NCBI GenBank assembly: GCA_036244855.1
Contig: BQKZ01001940.1
Span: 1-64,000 of the forward strand
Direction of reading: 5' to 3'
Origin: Temnopleurus reevesii
Taxonomy: Eukaryota; Echinodermata; Echinoidea; Temnopleuroida; Temnopleuridae
DNA: 64,000 nucleotides
The position numbers were made by a program, and so were the translations under genes. Under the pieces are notes generated by a model that did no database searches, was not told the DNA's origin, and worked only from the letters and a program-made list of their open reading frames with translations. Each line of letters opens with the position of its first letter. Within the stretch, counting starts at the first letter, position 1. Shown here piece after piece: positions 45,691 through 58,491 of this stretch.

Positions 45691-46051
45691 ATGTTTGCCG
45701 TAAGCATCACATGACCAGTGACATCACAGCCTCAATTTTACGAGGTAGGAGGCGGGAGATATCACAAGTTGTGGTCTGCTGCTCCTGCACTTACATGTAC
45801 ATGCCGCGGCTGGAATTTGCTACCTGTTAAGTCGCCCAGCTGGCTGATCGGGTAGGGTCTGAAGTCTCGGTCCGAACATCGTACCCACTTATCATCCGCA
45901 AAGTGCTTCAGGAATAACCCGTATTGGTCCAAATTCCTTCCTTTTGCGGCCTTTGTCTCCATCATCATCGTCGTCGAGACCTCTCGATAAAGACCATTCG
46001 TCCCTAGACTTTCACCCCTTGAACGTCTTATTTATGTTTTTCGAACCAGAT
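45690..46051. promoter_or_regulatory. CpG-rich candidate divergent promoter / 5' exons
   Basis: CpG-dense compared with several kb either side. It contains TCACATGACC (E/M-box type), GGAGGCGGGAG (GC-box-like) and ATTGGTCC (CCAAT). Candidate start codons point outward on both strands (45968 minus, 46052 plus), 84 bases apart. Confidence 0.4.
45795..45968 (-). CDS. Possible first coding exon, minus strand
   Basis: From ATG 45968 (three consecutive ATGs) it reads KGRNLDQYGLFLKHFADDKW then VRCSDRDFRPYPISQLGDLT, up to HVH|GTAAGT, a perfect donor in phase 0 after 58 codons. Codon use looks coding and the frame has no stop before the donor. No family recognised. If real, the rest of the gene lies toward lower coordinates. 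Confidence 0.35.
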
Positions 46052-46145
46052 ATGGCCGAGCCTTTCTCATACCCAGGCTCCGGAGATCAGAAAGGTGTGC
46101 CACCTGCTGCGTTGCTATGGCAGGGAAAGATCATTAATGGACAAG
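46050..46145 (+). CDS. Possible coding exon (MAEPFSYPGSG...)
   Basis: Reads MAEPFSYPGSGDQKGVPPAA then LLWQGKIINGQ, ending CAAG|GTAACG in phase 1. It may begin at ATG 46052 (G at -3, G at +4) as a first exon. Alternatively it may be internal, using acceptor TTCGAACCAG at 46049, which joins in frame to the 39235-39265 candidate. No family recognised. Confidence 0.35.
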
Positions 46146-49068
46146 GTAACGAACGTCTTCAGTTTAATCTTCGCTACCATCATCATTCTGTGACACAATA
46201 AAGTATCATCATTTATGCCACTTCAAGCTTTTATTATAATATGCAGCATATAATTCTAAAGTTCTGAAATAAAAACATCTGTGAATTGATCGAGCTTCAT
46301 AATTTATTGCACCGTACATCCATCAAATATGTCTCCAAGGTACTCAACAATTCTTTGAAATATGTCTTCACATCTCATCTTCACTGTCATCTTCTTTGTT
46401 CTGTGATGCAAAGCTGCTCTATAAACCGTAAAAGGAAATGTGTGCATTCATTTAAGTTTTAATGATCCAGTGGTGTGAAATTGTAAATAGAGTAATTCTT
46501 CTTTTCTATCCATCCGTCTCCACTTTCGCCATTGCTATCATATCATACCGTTCCTCAGTCTTATATATCGCCAGTAACAGCTACGATAGTCTCTTTCAGT
46601 GAATTGCTATAACAGAGTATTTACGGACAAATCCTCTCATTCATCAAGATGCTCAAAAATCCTTTCTATCTTCACTATTATGCAGGGCAAAATTCTAAAT
46701 TCATATATGTACACCTGTATTCTGCCATACCTATATATTGTTGTCACTGATTTCTTTCATATTTGAACACTCCTCCTAAGATTGTGCCTATTTTCATGAT
46801 ATTTTACTATCATTCTTTAATTCTTGCTTTACTCAATGTTTCAAAATATGAAATATATTATGATTTATAAACTTGAAGACCTTTTCTGGGAAACCAATTT
46901 CAAAATACTTCACTTATAATCATTATGATCGTTTGTTCAGTAAATTTGACTACTCCTGCAATGTATGTGACTACTTTTCATGTTCTATTTCACTTTCATT
47001 GTTTAATCCTCGATATTTCTAAATGTTTCAAAATATTTAGTTATTGTAGTGAAGTTAAAGACCTCTTCTGGGAAACCGTTTTCAAAATACTGGACCTATT
47101 TTCATAACATCAGACCTGCCAACAATACCAATTTAGGCGGGAGATTACCGCTTTTGGGAACTTCAATTACTTTGCACTATATGTTTGTGGTATATCTATC
47201 CTGCATCCATTATACATTATGTTTTTGTGTCAAAACATGTAAAATAAATATATTAAACATAGATACATTGATATGCAGTAAATATCAGACATATTTAATA
47301 CTTGATACTTCTAAATCCCTGTTGAATATTATTTCTATCTTTGGTATCAAGTCCTTCGCATAAGCCATTCCATCATAAAAAGACATTTGAGTTACTTTTT
47401 CTTGTTCTTCTTGTTATTCTATAATTTATTATAATTTATGATATTCCTATTAAAATGATCCAATTCATATTTGACAAAACTCAGCATTTCTGCAATATAA
47501 AGCAAAATTAGAAATCGATTCCCTAGGTAGTGTATCAATGCAGGCAAATTAATGAAAAAAAAGTCTCAGAGTATTATTCTGGTTTTGTTTTCCAGAGGCA
47601 GAAAATACTTTCTATTACATTTCAAGCAATTGGGTCAATGTAAAATGTCAACTTGAAAGTTTTATAGAAGTCCAATATCGGTTTGCCTGCATTTTAAACA
47701 ATATACTCTACTAAAAAAAGTTGTAGGCCTGCATGTATTAACCAATTTACCACTGGAACCGGGAAGTCCCTATAGAAAGTCTGCGGGAATTGCAGAATTC
47801 AGTAGTCAATGGGTTGAATGTGTATAAGTTTTTGATTCGATGAGTTTTTTTTACAGAAATTTAAGATGCATGATGCCTCTCTCTCCATCAAACATATGAA
47901 CCTATGAGCCCATAGTGATGCCAAATGATTAAAAACTTGTCCTTAACTTTATATTAGGGCAGTTGTATTTGGACTTCAAATGTGCTCTGATCTGCATGTA
48001 TGCATCCTCTAAAAGTAAAGTACCAACAATATTCAGGAAAAAGATTCTAGCGCTTGGAAGCCCCACTTCATGTATGAGACCAAGAAAAATATTGTTTGCT
48101 TGCCCAAGAATGCTGTTTTTTCTTTAAATGATGTCTGTCGGTACAAAAAAGTCTTGATTGTAATGTTGCTTTTTTTAGTTTTCGCTACATTCTATATGAA
48201 AAAAAATGGACTGAAAACTCCTAAGGACATAACAGATCCCCCCCCCCAAAAAAAAAAAACACAATTATTTTCCAGAAAAGGTCAAGAAATGTCAATGTTA
48301 AACTACTCTTTCAATGCCATATTTTATATGCATACTTGTGAATTTCATTTTATATCCCAATGTGAATAACAAGTTTTAAAAGAAATCAGGTCAAGACTAT
48401 TTCAGAGGGTCGGTCAATGGAGGACAACCGAACAACATTTTCTCAGGCCTTATGAATGAATAGCACAACAGAAGCTTCCGTGAGAAGTAAAAACCCATCA
48501 TTTTTTCCCACCTTTGGAAGTCGGTGGCTAATTTAACAGGCCCAAAGGTTAATTACTACCTCAATAATAACAATACAAAGGTTAGCTGACTTCCTCTCAT
48601 ACTACGGTAGATGAGGGTAATCATTCCTCAGACATAGATGTAATTTGGACATTGTACAATGTACTTGTACTCTTAGGACATTGACCATATTGGATGATAA
48701 AACTGTCAGATTTCTAGTGATTTGCCTAGACCTATCTGTCAAAACACCAGCGCTTGACAGATTGTATCAATTTAGCCACTAGTAGTACGTCTTCTACAAC
48801 TTCAAACATTTACATTGCCAAAATTGTCATGGCATTTCAGGGAAATAGTTTCACTTTTCACGTTTGATTCACACTTTTAGACATTGAGAAAACATTTTCA
48901 ACACTCTACTTTACAGTTCTATGTGAAAAAGTTGCTATGCACAATAACTTTTGTGTAGCAATCATGTTAAAATGCACAATAAGTTGCGATGCGATACCAG
49001 GAAAATTATTCCCCGCATTCTTTCTAAGGAGAGATATTCCTTTTTATTTGCCTCTTCCCACCCAAGAG
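46146..49068. other. No gene seen
   Basis: AT-rich; no supported exon. Might be intron of the candidate + strand gene. Confidence 0.45.
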
Positions 49069-49290
49069 TTAAACGGGAACCAACCCCTGGAATTATTGTG
49101 CTGTCAATGGATGGAGAAATATTAGATGAACGATTTGAAAGTTTGAACAAAATGGGATAATCTGTCAAAAATGTATTCATTTTCAAAGTCTCAATAATAT
49201 CACAATCCCTGTTTTATACTGATTGGGATCTGCCCGTTCGGAAACTTTTGACGGAATCTGTAACATAGTGTCAGACAACTTGGCATTCTT
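49069..49290. mobile_element. Half of the TTAA foldback MITE
   Basis: GTTAAACGGGAACCAACCCC followed by the diverged left arm and interior of the family at 10765-11219; the right arm is missing. Confidence 0.7.
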
Positions 49291-50019
49291 ACCAATATTC
49301 ATACTTTTTTCTTTTTTTCCAGAAAAGTAAATAAAGTTTTGGTGTTTGTTTTAATTTTGCTTGAGTTCATCATGCCATTATTAATTCTGCATGTATTTTG
49401 TGAAGAATAATTATGTTACTATTACAGATATAGTACATTCCACTTTTCTCCTCAGATATCTGCTTACCCCATGACATTATTTCATGTATAGCTCAGACTT
49501 GTTTTGTATTCAAGATGAATACATCATAATAAGAAAATTAAGGAATGCACAATTGTTTTTGGTAACATGAAATTTCCCTACTTTTTGTTCCTTTTATCTT
49601 TTATTCACAAAAATGAATTTTGAAATCTTCATGAAATTCCGTGCTCGAGGATTTGCTAAATAATTAGGTAAAAAGATTAGGTTCACACTCATGTACGACA
49701 TTGGTGTATTTTTCAGACATTCTTCATGAAATCCTTCCCAAAACACATTTCTTTTTCATGCAATGTTCATGCATTACTTGTAATATGATCTTTCCTATAT
49801 TCATCATGTCACTTTATATAGAGTATGTTTCTCACATCCTTTCCAATGTACCATGATATTTTGAGTTGTGCTTGAGAGCAAAATCTTAATTTCTTATCTA
49901 GTGTTATATGCGGCTTGACAACCGAGATATTCCATGTAGAGGCGTTCGAACAATGGCAAATTACCGCGATCCCGACAGATGTTTCAGGATTGTGGTAATT
50001 CGTTCTTCGGACACAATTT

Positions 50020-50260
50020 TTCTGGTGACATGGATTGTCATCCAAATCAAACTTCAGATTGTGATTATTTAGAAATTGATCGTAGAATTCATAGCGCATT
50101 CATGATTTTCTGGTGATATTGATCATGATCCAAATCACGTTTCAGAGTGTGATTATTTAGAAATCAAGCTGAAAATTTGTAGTGCATTTTCTGGTGATGT
50201 GTATTGTGAACCAAATCACACTTCAGAGTGTGGTTTAGTGGTTTAGAAATTACAAGAAAT
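50020..50260. repeat. Tandem repeat, about 105 bp x 2-3
   Basis: TTTTCTGGTGA..CCAAATCA..TTCAGA(T/G)TGTG blocks recur at about 50020, 50108 and 50190, each followed by GATTATTTAGAAAT in the first two. Confidence 0.75.
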
Positions 50261-51069
50261 ATCACCCTGCCGACCATACTATGAACAATCGAGCAATTTG
50301 AACATCAATGTTATTGATCCCACAGTGCACCATACATTACGCGAATCTTACTGTGCAAGTACGTGTATGCAGTGGTTGTTTTGATCCATTGATATTGCTT
50401 TACTTTAATAGTTTTCTTAGAATTTTACAGTGTAGTTTTGCTTAATTTGTCATCTTGTCTTGTGATTTGAATCACCTCTCTAGTGTGAACGCTGCCTCAA
50501 TAACATCATATCTTGATCAAAATCACTCTAATTTTGTAGTGCGAACACCCCTGTTGTGCACACACTTGTGACCTGATCCTGCTTAATTCGGTGCGTTTAG
50601 TGATTAATTGTTCCTGAATCAACCTATTGAGGCTTACGTGATAGCATGTCTATGACCCATTGAGTGCTGAAGAAGGGGCGTGGCAAGGCGGGAGGGAGGA
50701 CAAGGGATGAAGGGTTAGGGGCTGAAGAGGACAATTTCTGTGAATTCAGCCATAAATACAACTTGCTTGGAAACTAGAAGTTCCTATGTTTGATTGTGAA
50801 AGCTATAACATTCAGAAAGCATGTTGGTTTATGGTCATGTTTATTAATAATGCAAACTTTATGCGTACTTTATAAACTAATGTTGTTCTTGATAACCCAA
50901 AAGCTTGCCCGACGTAGCAACAAGTTATGTATGCAAACTAGATTCCAAGTTTCGCAGTTCAATTGTTGCTAACAGGCTGAAGAAATACCACATAACTACG
51001 TTTCTAAAACTGTCTATTTGTTTTTCAAAAAAGTAAGATTCTTTCAATTTGAGACCAGCCATGGCTAGA

Positions 51070-51240
51070 AATCCATGCATATTATGCTGCACATAACCCA
51101 GGTGATGCATAAAGTGAATGGGTGCATGGCAGGAAAATATATTTCTTGAAATGCTTGCATGCTTGTGGCACTGGGCCAAAGAGCCAGTGTGATAATAATG
51201 CAAAAGTGCCTAGATCTCAGTCTCCTGATTATCAGCACTT
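51070..51240 (+). mobile_element. Diverged SINE fragment
   Basis: ATTATGCTGCACATAACCCA, GTGAATGGGTGCATGGCAGG, TTGAAATGCTTGCATGC are the body of the main SINE family with many changes; head and tail are missing. Confidence 0.5.
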
Positions 51241-53760
51241 TATGAAGTACATAACTATTAAATGATTTTTATTTACTCTTGTTGTTATCATTATCATATG
51301 TAAGTAGAATGTTTGAGGTATCTTGTACATCTACAAGAGCAATATTGACCTCAATAATAATTAATGGGACACATTTTTGGTTGCTTCAGATGAAAATTCT
51401 TTGGAGATCTTTGCCTGTATGTCTGGCTCAAAAATATTGTTTGGAAGGAAAGGGGAAATTCTAAAGCACAGTGCTTGTAAGAGATTAGCATTTTGGTAGG
51501 TAGGAAATGAAATAATACACCATCAATGTAGAAGTAAAATGAAAAGTTTGAAAATACAAACTGTTTGGATTGTAAGATCAAATCAAATTATTTTTAAGAT
51601 TTCCCTCAGCTTCATTCATTTTAAGAAGTTCTCAGAATGTAAGATTGTTGGAAAAGGGGGAAAATATATACCCGTAGATTCCGGAGTCCCCTATCCCCTC
51701 ATCGTTGGTGTCTCATCCCATATGTTTTTCCCCATTTCTTGGTTTCACGCCACGCCATGTTTGCTCAACCCATTGGGTCTGGTTAGTGTTTAACTATTTA
51801 TGATTGTTCTCTATTCTTGTAGTAGTCTCTGTTCTCAGCCTCCGTGGAATGAACGAGTTTGGTAGAGTTTTAATGGTGGGTAGTCTGGGATCAATTCTAA
51901 AGTGGCACATATTCATGTATACTTGGCATTGAGACATGTGCTTGTAAGCAAAACACCCTGTGTGGTTACGTGACAGAGCCTCGAGTTTGTGACGTAAGGT
52001 AACTTTACCTATTAAAGTTGAATCTCTTTGGACCACAAAAATATCTTAGACTTGGGAGAAATTTGAATAGAAGAGGTACATAGTACATAACACAGGTTTC
52101 CTGTAATTTGTTTTTAAAAAATCACATCAACTTGCATATAGGCAATTTTTTCGACTGACTTTAGGCATATTTGACTGTAGTTGTTAAAAACAATATATGC
52201 AAACTGGAAAACAAATATGAAGTCCAATTTTTGGTATTCAGTTCGATGAATATCTCGTAACTCCGTTCATCGGCAACAAACATGCATAAATCTAAACTGG
52301 CCTATTCCCTCAATGATTGAGAATACTTGTCATTCCTCCATGTTTGGGCACTATGTGAATGTATATTTTGACTGTACTATTTTGACATATTTTGAGAAAA
52401 ATTTCTCAATTTTAACGGCAGATACAACTTTTACATACACAATATTTTAAAGGTCTTTTTCAAAATTACAATAAGTTTTCAATATTTTTTCCCAAAAAAG
52501 GGAAATCTAAGGATGGCTGAAATTTCCAACATTTTTCTCTCCAGTATATCACACTATCTGTGTCAACGCAACCTATGAAATGACCCATGTTCCGCATGAC
52601 TTGCATGCATGTAGTCTACAACTGTGAGACCCTTAGAGTGGATTGTAAGTTAAGTATTCATAGATGGAGCATGTAATCCATTCTATCTTTGAATTATGTA
52701 TTTACTTATGGATTTTATACCAAACTGGCTCTTCAGGATTAATTGTTGGTTCATTTGTATTTGTCAAGATAATGGATAAAATACTTAATCAGTCAGACAT
52801 TATCCACTGCCTATTTAATGGTTTAATCCCATGTTATCAATAAAGTGAGTCACATATAAATATATTTGCCCATAAATGTTTAACCAAACTTTGCAGGAGC
52901 TTATTACAAACTCAAACATCATGGCTAGATTATTAATAAGCTAAATGTATTTAGAAATGATTTTCTCAAACCCAAAATTATACTAATCTTCCAAAAATTA
53001 AAAAAAAATGTTATGGTTATGATGCTATTACTGTAATAAATCAAGGCTTTATGATGGAATTTCTACAGAGAAAGTATTGTTAAATTCTACATTTGCTGCA
53101 ATAGTAATTTGATTCGATTTCGATTACACAATTGTATAGATATTGAAGAAAGTATTTGAACATCAAATGTAATAATACAATAAAAAAAATAATTGCAGAT
53201 TAGGGAATTATTCAAGGCCCATGGCTTATCAAATGCTGATCCAGAAAAAAATATATGCCTACTAAATTAAGGAAAATATTGCAAAACACAATATAAGAGA
53301 TAGAAACATCACAAATGACATAAAGAAATAAAATTCTTAGACCTAATTTATTAAACATAAGAATACCTCAAGTGAAGTACATGAGAACTGAAAGAGATAA
53401 CTAACCTGTAAAAATTATGACACTTTTTGTGATATTATCATATTTTAGATACAAAAAAAAATACATGTAAATAGGGTTATATTCAACTTGTGCAACATCA
53501 AGTTTCACTTTAGGCTTATTATGTTGCAGAATGCTTTAGTTTGTTTATTGGCAATCTGTCATATAGCCAAACTGTTAATTTCCGTCACAAAATATGCATT
53601 CCTTCCTCTTATCGAGAAGGTGAAAGGTTTATGGCAGTGAAGTTCCCCTGTCTCTTGCGCCATATGTTCTCCAATCAATTTTGTGCAATTTGTTGAGTTG
53701 CATTAGTATAATGTTTCTGACTCCTGCATTTACTCATATAATAATGATATAATGGATGCA
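51241..53760. other. No gene seen
   Basis: AT-rich. One weak exon-like frame at 51671-51783 (PLIVGVSSHMFFPISWFHAT) ends at CTG|GTTAGT; too little to call. Confidence 0.4.
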
Positions 53761-53764
53761 TATT

Positions 53765-53960
53765 TTGCCTAGCGTACACCAGCGCACTTGGCATTTCAAG
53801 GAATAAATAATCCTGCCAGGTACCCATTTACCTCACCTGGGTTGAGTGCAACACAATGTGAATTAATTTCTAGCCGAACGAAATTGACACCATGGGTGGC
53901 ATTTGAACTAGGACCCGCTGGTTGAACGGCGAGAGTCAGAACCACTTCACTATGGTGCCT
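53765..53960 (-). mobile_element. tRNA-derived SINE (inverted pair, left)
   Basis: - strand member with its head at 53940-53960, facing the next SINE head-to-head. Confidence 0.7.
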
Positions 53961-53964
53961 CCTT

Positions 53965-54185
53965 TCAACCTAGGATGGCAGTTTGAATCTCACCCATGGC
54001 GTTTATTTCCTTCAGCAAGAAGTTCACTGACATTATGTTACACTCTACCCAGATGAAGTAAATGGGTACATGTATTTCACAGGATTGTCATCCTTGATTT
54101 AGCTAAGTCGCCGTATTAGTGGCTGTCAGATAATACTCAAGCCAGGGTAATAAGAGTAAAATGCTTTGAGCCTCATCCAAAAAGT
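53965..54185 (+). mobile_element. tRNA-derived SINE (inverted pair, right)
   Basis: + strand member starting within its B-box region (GGCAGTTTGAATCTCACCC) and ending AAAAGTGCTATGAG. Together with the preceding element it forms a short inverted pair able to fold as RNA. Confidence 0.65.
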
Positions 54186-54439
54186 GCTATGAGAATTTGC
54201 CATTTTTGTTGCTACTTCTAGGCCAATAAATAGGTGGATTTCCAACTGTTCTTGAATTTGAGATGCTGTCTGTTGTTTAGGTTTTTAGGTGTTGGTAATT
54301 TCTTCTTTCTTGATATCCTATGTAACAATGTTCCATTTCAAAGCTCTTTACGTTGCTATGTGTTTTAATTTGTTCAGGTTCTGCTGCTGTTAGGCAATCT
54401 CTGTTCTCATCTCGCCGAAAATTGAAATACCTTATCATT

Positions 54440-56440
54440 TTTTTTTTAAATTTCATTATGCATTTACTCTTCGATTCTGCTTCGCTGTTATTTTGTGATG
54501 CTGATTGGTGTGCACACTTTCTGTCTTTCCCTTGTTGATATCTTTTTTTGCTCAATGGACAGTTTCAGGACTCGCTGATTGCAATGAATCACATGTGTTG
54601 CTGAGGGAATTTCTTGATCCATCTTATAGAATACTGTTTCAGCTTTTTAAATTCATAGTGCATTTACTCGCCGATTCTGGTTTCCTGTTATTTTTAGATT
54701 TTGGTAGGTCATTTGGTGCAGGTACTGCCTTGTTGATATTCTTTGATTGTCATATGCTCCAACGTACAGTTCCAAAATTGTTCACAGTTGATCATACAAA
54801 TTTTGCTTTGATAGGTCCTATGCTGTAAAGATACCCCTGTTCCAAATCCTTTTGAACAGCTTTTTGAATTCACTGTGCATTAATTCTCAGATTCCATTTT
54901 CCTGTAAATTTTAGATGTTGACTGGTCCTTGCGGTCTTTGTATGGCCTTTGCACACTATGTTCCAGAATACATCGCACAGATGATTCTTAAATCCTTTAT
55001 TCTGAACGGGAATTCCCTGTTCCGTCTGACTGAAGTCCACATCACTACCTTTACACCTCTTGCCTTTACAAACTCCATAGTCCACTAAAACAGTAGTCCT
55101 CTGCATTTCAAAGAACAACCCTTTGTCAAAATTTACAAACATTGAAACTTTTTTTTGTTCCCATTTCAATCATTTCCTTTATTCCCATTATATTATTACT
55201 TCTCAAGCTTCTCTTGGCTTCTGTCATAGTTTCATAGTCCAATCTGAAAACAACATGTAGATTAAAATATTTTCAGCTTTTTAAATTCACTGTGCATTAA
55301 TTCTCAGATTCCATTTTCCTGTAAATTTTAGATGTTGACTGGTCCTTGCGGTCTTTATATGGTCTTTGCACAACTGTTCCAGATTTCATCGCACAGTTGA
55401 CTTGCTGTTCCTTTATTCTGAACGGGAATTCCCTGTTCCGTCTGACTGAAGTCCACATCACTACCTTTACACCTAGTGCCTTTACAAACTCCAGAGTCCA
55501 ATAAAACAGTAGTCCTCTGCATTTCAAAGAACAACCCTTTGTCAAAATTTACAAACATTGAAACTTTTTTGTTCTCATGGAGTGTATAATTCCGATCTTG
55601 TATGCTTCTGGGCTTTCAAGTCTGAATACTATGGAACAGAATTTCAGTTACTACCTTTACACCTTGACACACAACCATTCCAAACTCCAGAGTCCACTAA
55701 AACAGTAGTCCTCTGCATTTCAAAGAACAGCCCTTTGTCAAAATTTACAAACATTGAAACTTTTTGTTCTCCCCATTCCGATCTTGTGTGCTTTAGAGCT
55801 TTCAAGTCCGACTGCTACAGCACAGACTTCCAGTCTGAAGTCCATAGGTTCGCATCCCACTATTTCCTTTATTCCCATTATATTATTACTTCTCTAGCTT
55901 CTCTTGGCTTCTGTCATAGTTTCATAGTCCAATCTGAAAACAGCATGTAGATTAAAATATTTTCAGCTTTTTAAATTCACTGTGCATTAATTCTCAGATT
56001 CCATTTTCCTGTAAATTTTAGATGTTGACTGGTCCTTGTGGTCATGGTCTTTGCACAAACTGTTCCAGATTGCATCGCACAGATGACTCGCTGTTCCTTT
56101 ATTCTGAACGGGAATTCCCTGTTCCGTCTGACTGAAGTCCAAATCACTATCTTTACACCTAGTGCCTTTGCAAACTCCAGAGTCCACTAAAACAGTAGTC
56201 CTCTGCATTTCAAAGAACAACCCTTTGTCAAAATTTACAAACATTGAAACTTTTTTGTTCTCATGGCGTGTAATTCCGATCTTGTGTGCTTTAGAGCTTT
56301 CAAGCCTGACTGCCAGAGCACAGACTTCCAGTCTGAAGTCCATAGGTTCGCATCCCACCATTTCCTTTACTCCCATTATATTATTACTTCTCTAGCTTCT
56401 CTTGGCTTCTGTCGTAGTTTCATAGTCCAATCTGACATAA
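54440..56440. repeat. Complex repeat array with shared - strand frame
   Basis: The block CACTGTGCATTAATTCTCAG..GATGTTGACTGGTCC starts at about 54868, 55288 and 55978, with partial earlier versions near 54450 and 54640 and a partial unit at 55640-55960. On the - strand three units keep an open frame: KVSMFVNFDKGLFFEMQRTT, VLVDSGVCKGTRCKG, FSQTEQGIPVQNK, then LCDAIWNSLCK. A tRNA-like B box (GGTTCGCATCCC) is seen at about 55847 and 56345. No family recognised. Confidence 0.6.
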
Positions 56441-57878
56441 AAACAAAACAGCATGTCGAAATAAAACCCACACGAGTCTAAATATTTGACGGTCCACCCA
56501 ACCTGTGTGAATATGAAAGCATTCATGATGATGAAGTCCAATTTTTTTTTTGTGAATGGAGGAAGTTCGATTTTTGTATGCCATTCATGAAAAGGTGTTT
56601 AATTGCCACCTGTTGCGAAGTATGAGTTTCAAGTTGAAAGTCCAACTTTGAGGATTTTTTTTTAACCAGAAAGTCATTGAATGTTGGCCTCTTAGATGAA
56701 GTCATGCACAGGTATCCCGCTACTGTTGTAGTCTGACCTAGTATATACCTGTTCTATAGGAAGCTGCATTGCTGTATATGCTGACATTCTTATGGGTTTT
56801 TATTTTAATTAATTATACTCTCCTGGTGTCTCTGTAATATTCTCTCATTTATGATGCTCTTAGGGGGTGTTGTTCAAAAGTTGCAGTTGATCGGAATGTG
56901 CCAATCAAAATATTTGTTTCATGCGTATCTTGTTAAATGCGCATACCGTGCGCGAATGAAAATGGGCATTAAAATTTGCAAAGTTGCAGTTGATTTTGAA
57001 CAATACCCCCTTAGATTAGACTTGCATATTATCATTCAAAGGATGAAAATTAAAATCTGCTAAAATACTCACCTAAAATATTTGGAAGCATAGCATGGTT
57101 CTGGCTCTTTCCCTGAAGTCAGAAGTTTTTTTGTTCAAACCCCACCCTAAATTTATTATTTTTCGCCACTTGCCCAGTCCGGCAACTAAGTTTTTAAATC
57201 ACTTGCCCAAACACATCTTCTCTTGCCCAAAATTGATGGCCGATGCTTCTTGTATAAAACTCAATTTTCTTGCCCAATCGAGCTAGTGACAATTTCATAT
57301 ACTTGCCCAACAGCTAAATTAGGTCGCCCCGGGCATGCCGGCATGCGGGCAAGTGGGTTTGTAGCTCCCTGTTAAGTAAGAAATTTACAAACCATGTAGG
57401 ATGAATGGATTCGAAGTATCAAATTCTTGAAATGCTAGTGGACGATTTTGCCAGATGTACTAAACGGGGTAATACTATGTGTGAAAGACATACAGAAAAC
57501 ATGGCACACTATTTTAACAGTTTGGGTATGTTCAAATGTACCTGTAATCCTATTGTTCGTTCTCTATCATTGTGAGGGGGGGGGGGGCAAGGTGAGATAT
57601 ATTCATGCTTGTTTTTCCGATATGAAGTTCAACACACAAATTCATGTGGCCCCATAGGGCTTATCTTTGTGTTGCATGGGAATGGTTGAGGAGGGATTTC
57701 AACTGGAAATTTTTTATTGCCACTCATGCATCATTTAACATATTGTCAAATCATGAACAAAAAGAAATTATTCCTTTTGAATAGCTGCATTTATTCTCAC
57801 ATATAGCCTTGACATCATGCTCAAAACCCCTAATGTTGGTTTGGAAAAATGTGTTCAGAAATTTGAAACCCACCATAG
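56441..57878. other. No gene seen
   Basis: AT-rich spacer with a G-run at about 57576-57588. Confidence 0.5.
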
Positions 57879-58491
57879 TTACAAGGGAACCAACGCCTGG
57901 CATTGACGTGCTTTCAGTGAATGAAGAAAAATATGATGAACAAACTGAATATTTGAGCAAAATCAGACAATCAGTTTAAAAGATATGAATTTTCTAATCT
58001 CAGTGATATTACGATCCCAGCCACTGATGGGGATCTGTGTGCTCTGCAGAGGTTTTGGCAAAATCTATGACGTATAAGCATACAACTCCTCATTCATTTT
58101 CTATTATAAGCTTTATAAAAATGGATTTATGTAAAATTTTCAATAAGGGTTCAACATGATTCTTTCAAAAGTTCATGCAGAAATGATAAATGTGTGATAT
58201 ACTCAAGCAGAAAATGAAAAATTTATTGACTCTTCTGACAAAATAAAGAAAATTTGAAATTTGGTATACAGAATGAATAAAGAGTTGTCTGACGTGACAT
58301 CACAGATTTCATCAAAGTTGCCGATTGCATGGATCTCCATCAGTGGTAAGGATCGTGATATCCTTACGAATTTGAAAATTCATAACTCTTGAAAGGATTG
58401 TCCGATTTTGCCAAGATTTTCACAGTTTGTTCATCTGGTTTTTCTTCAGTCAATGATAGCACAATAATTCCAGGGGTTAGTTTCCTTTTAA
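57879..58491. mobile_element. Full-length relative of the TTAA foldback MITE
   Basis: Left end TTACAAGGGAACCAACGCCT, right end CCAGGGGTTAGTTTCCTTTT; long inverted arms matching those at 10765-11219, with a longer centre. Confidence 0.75.
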
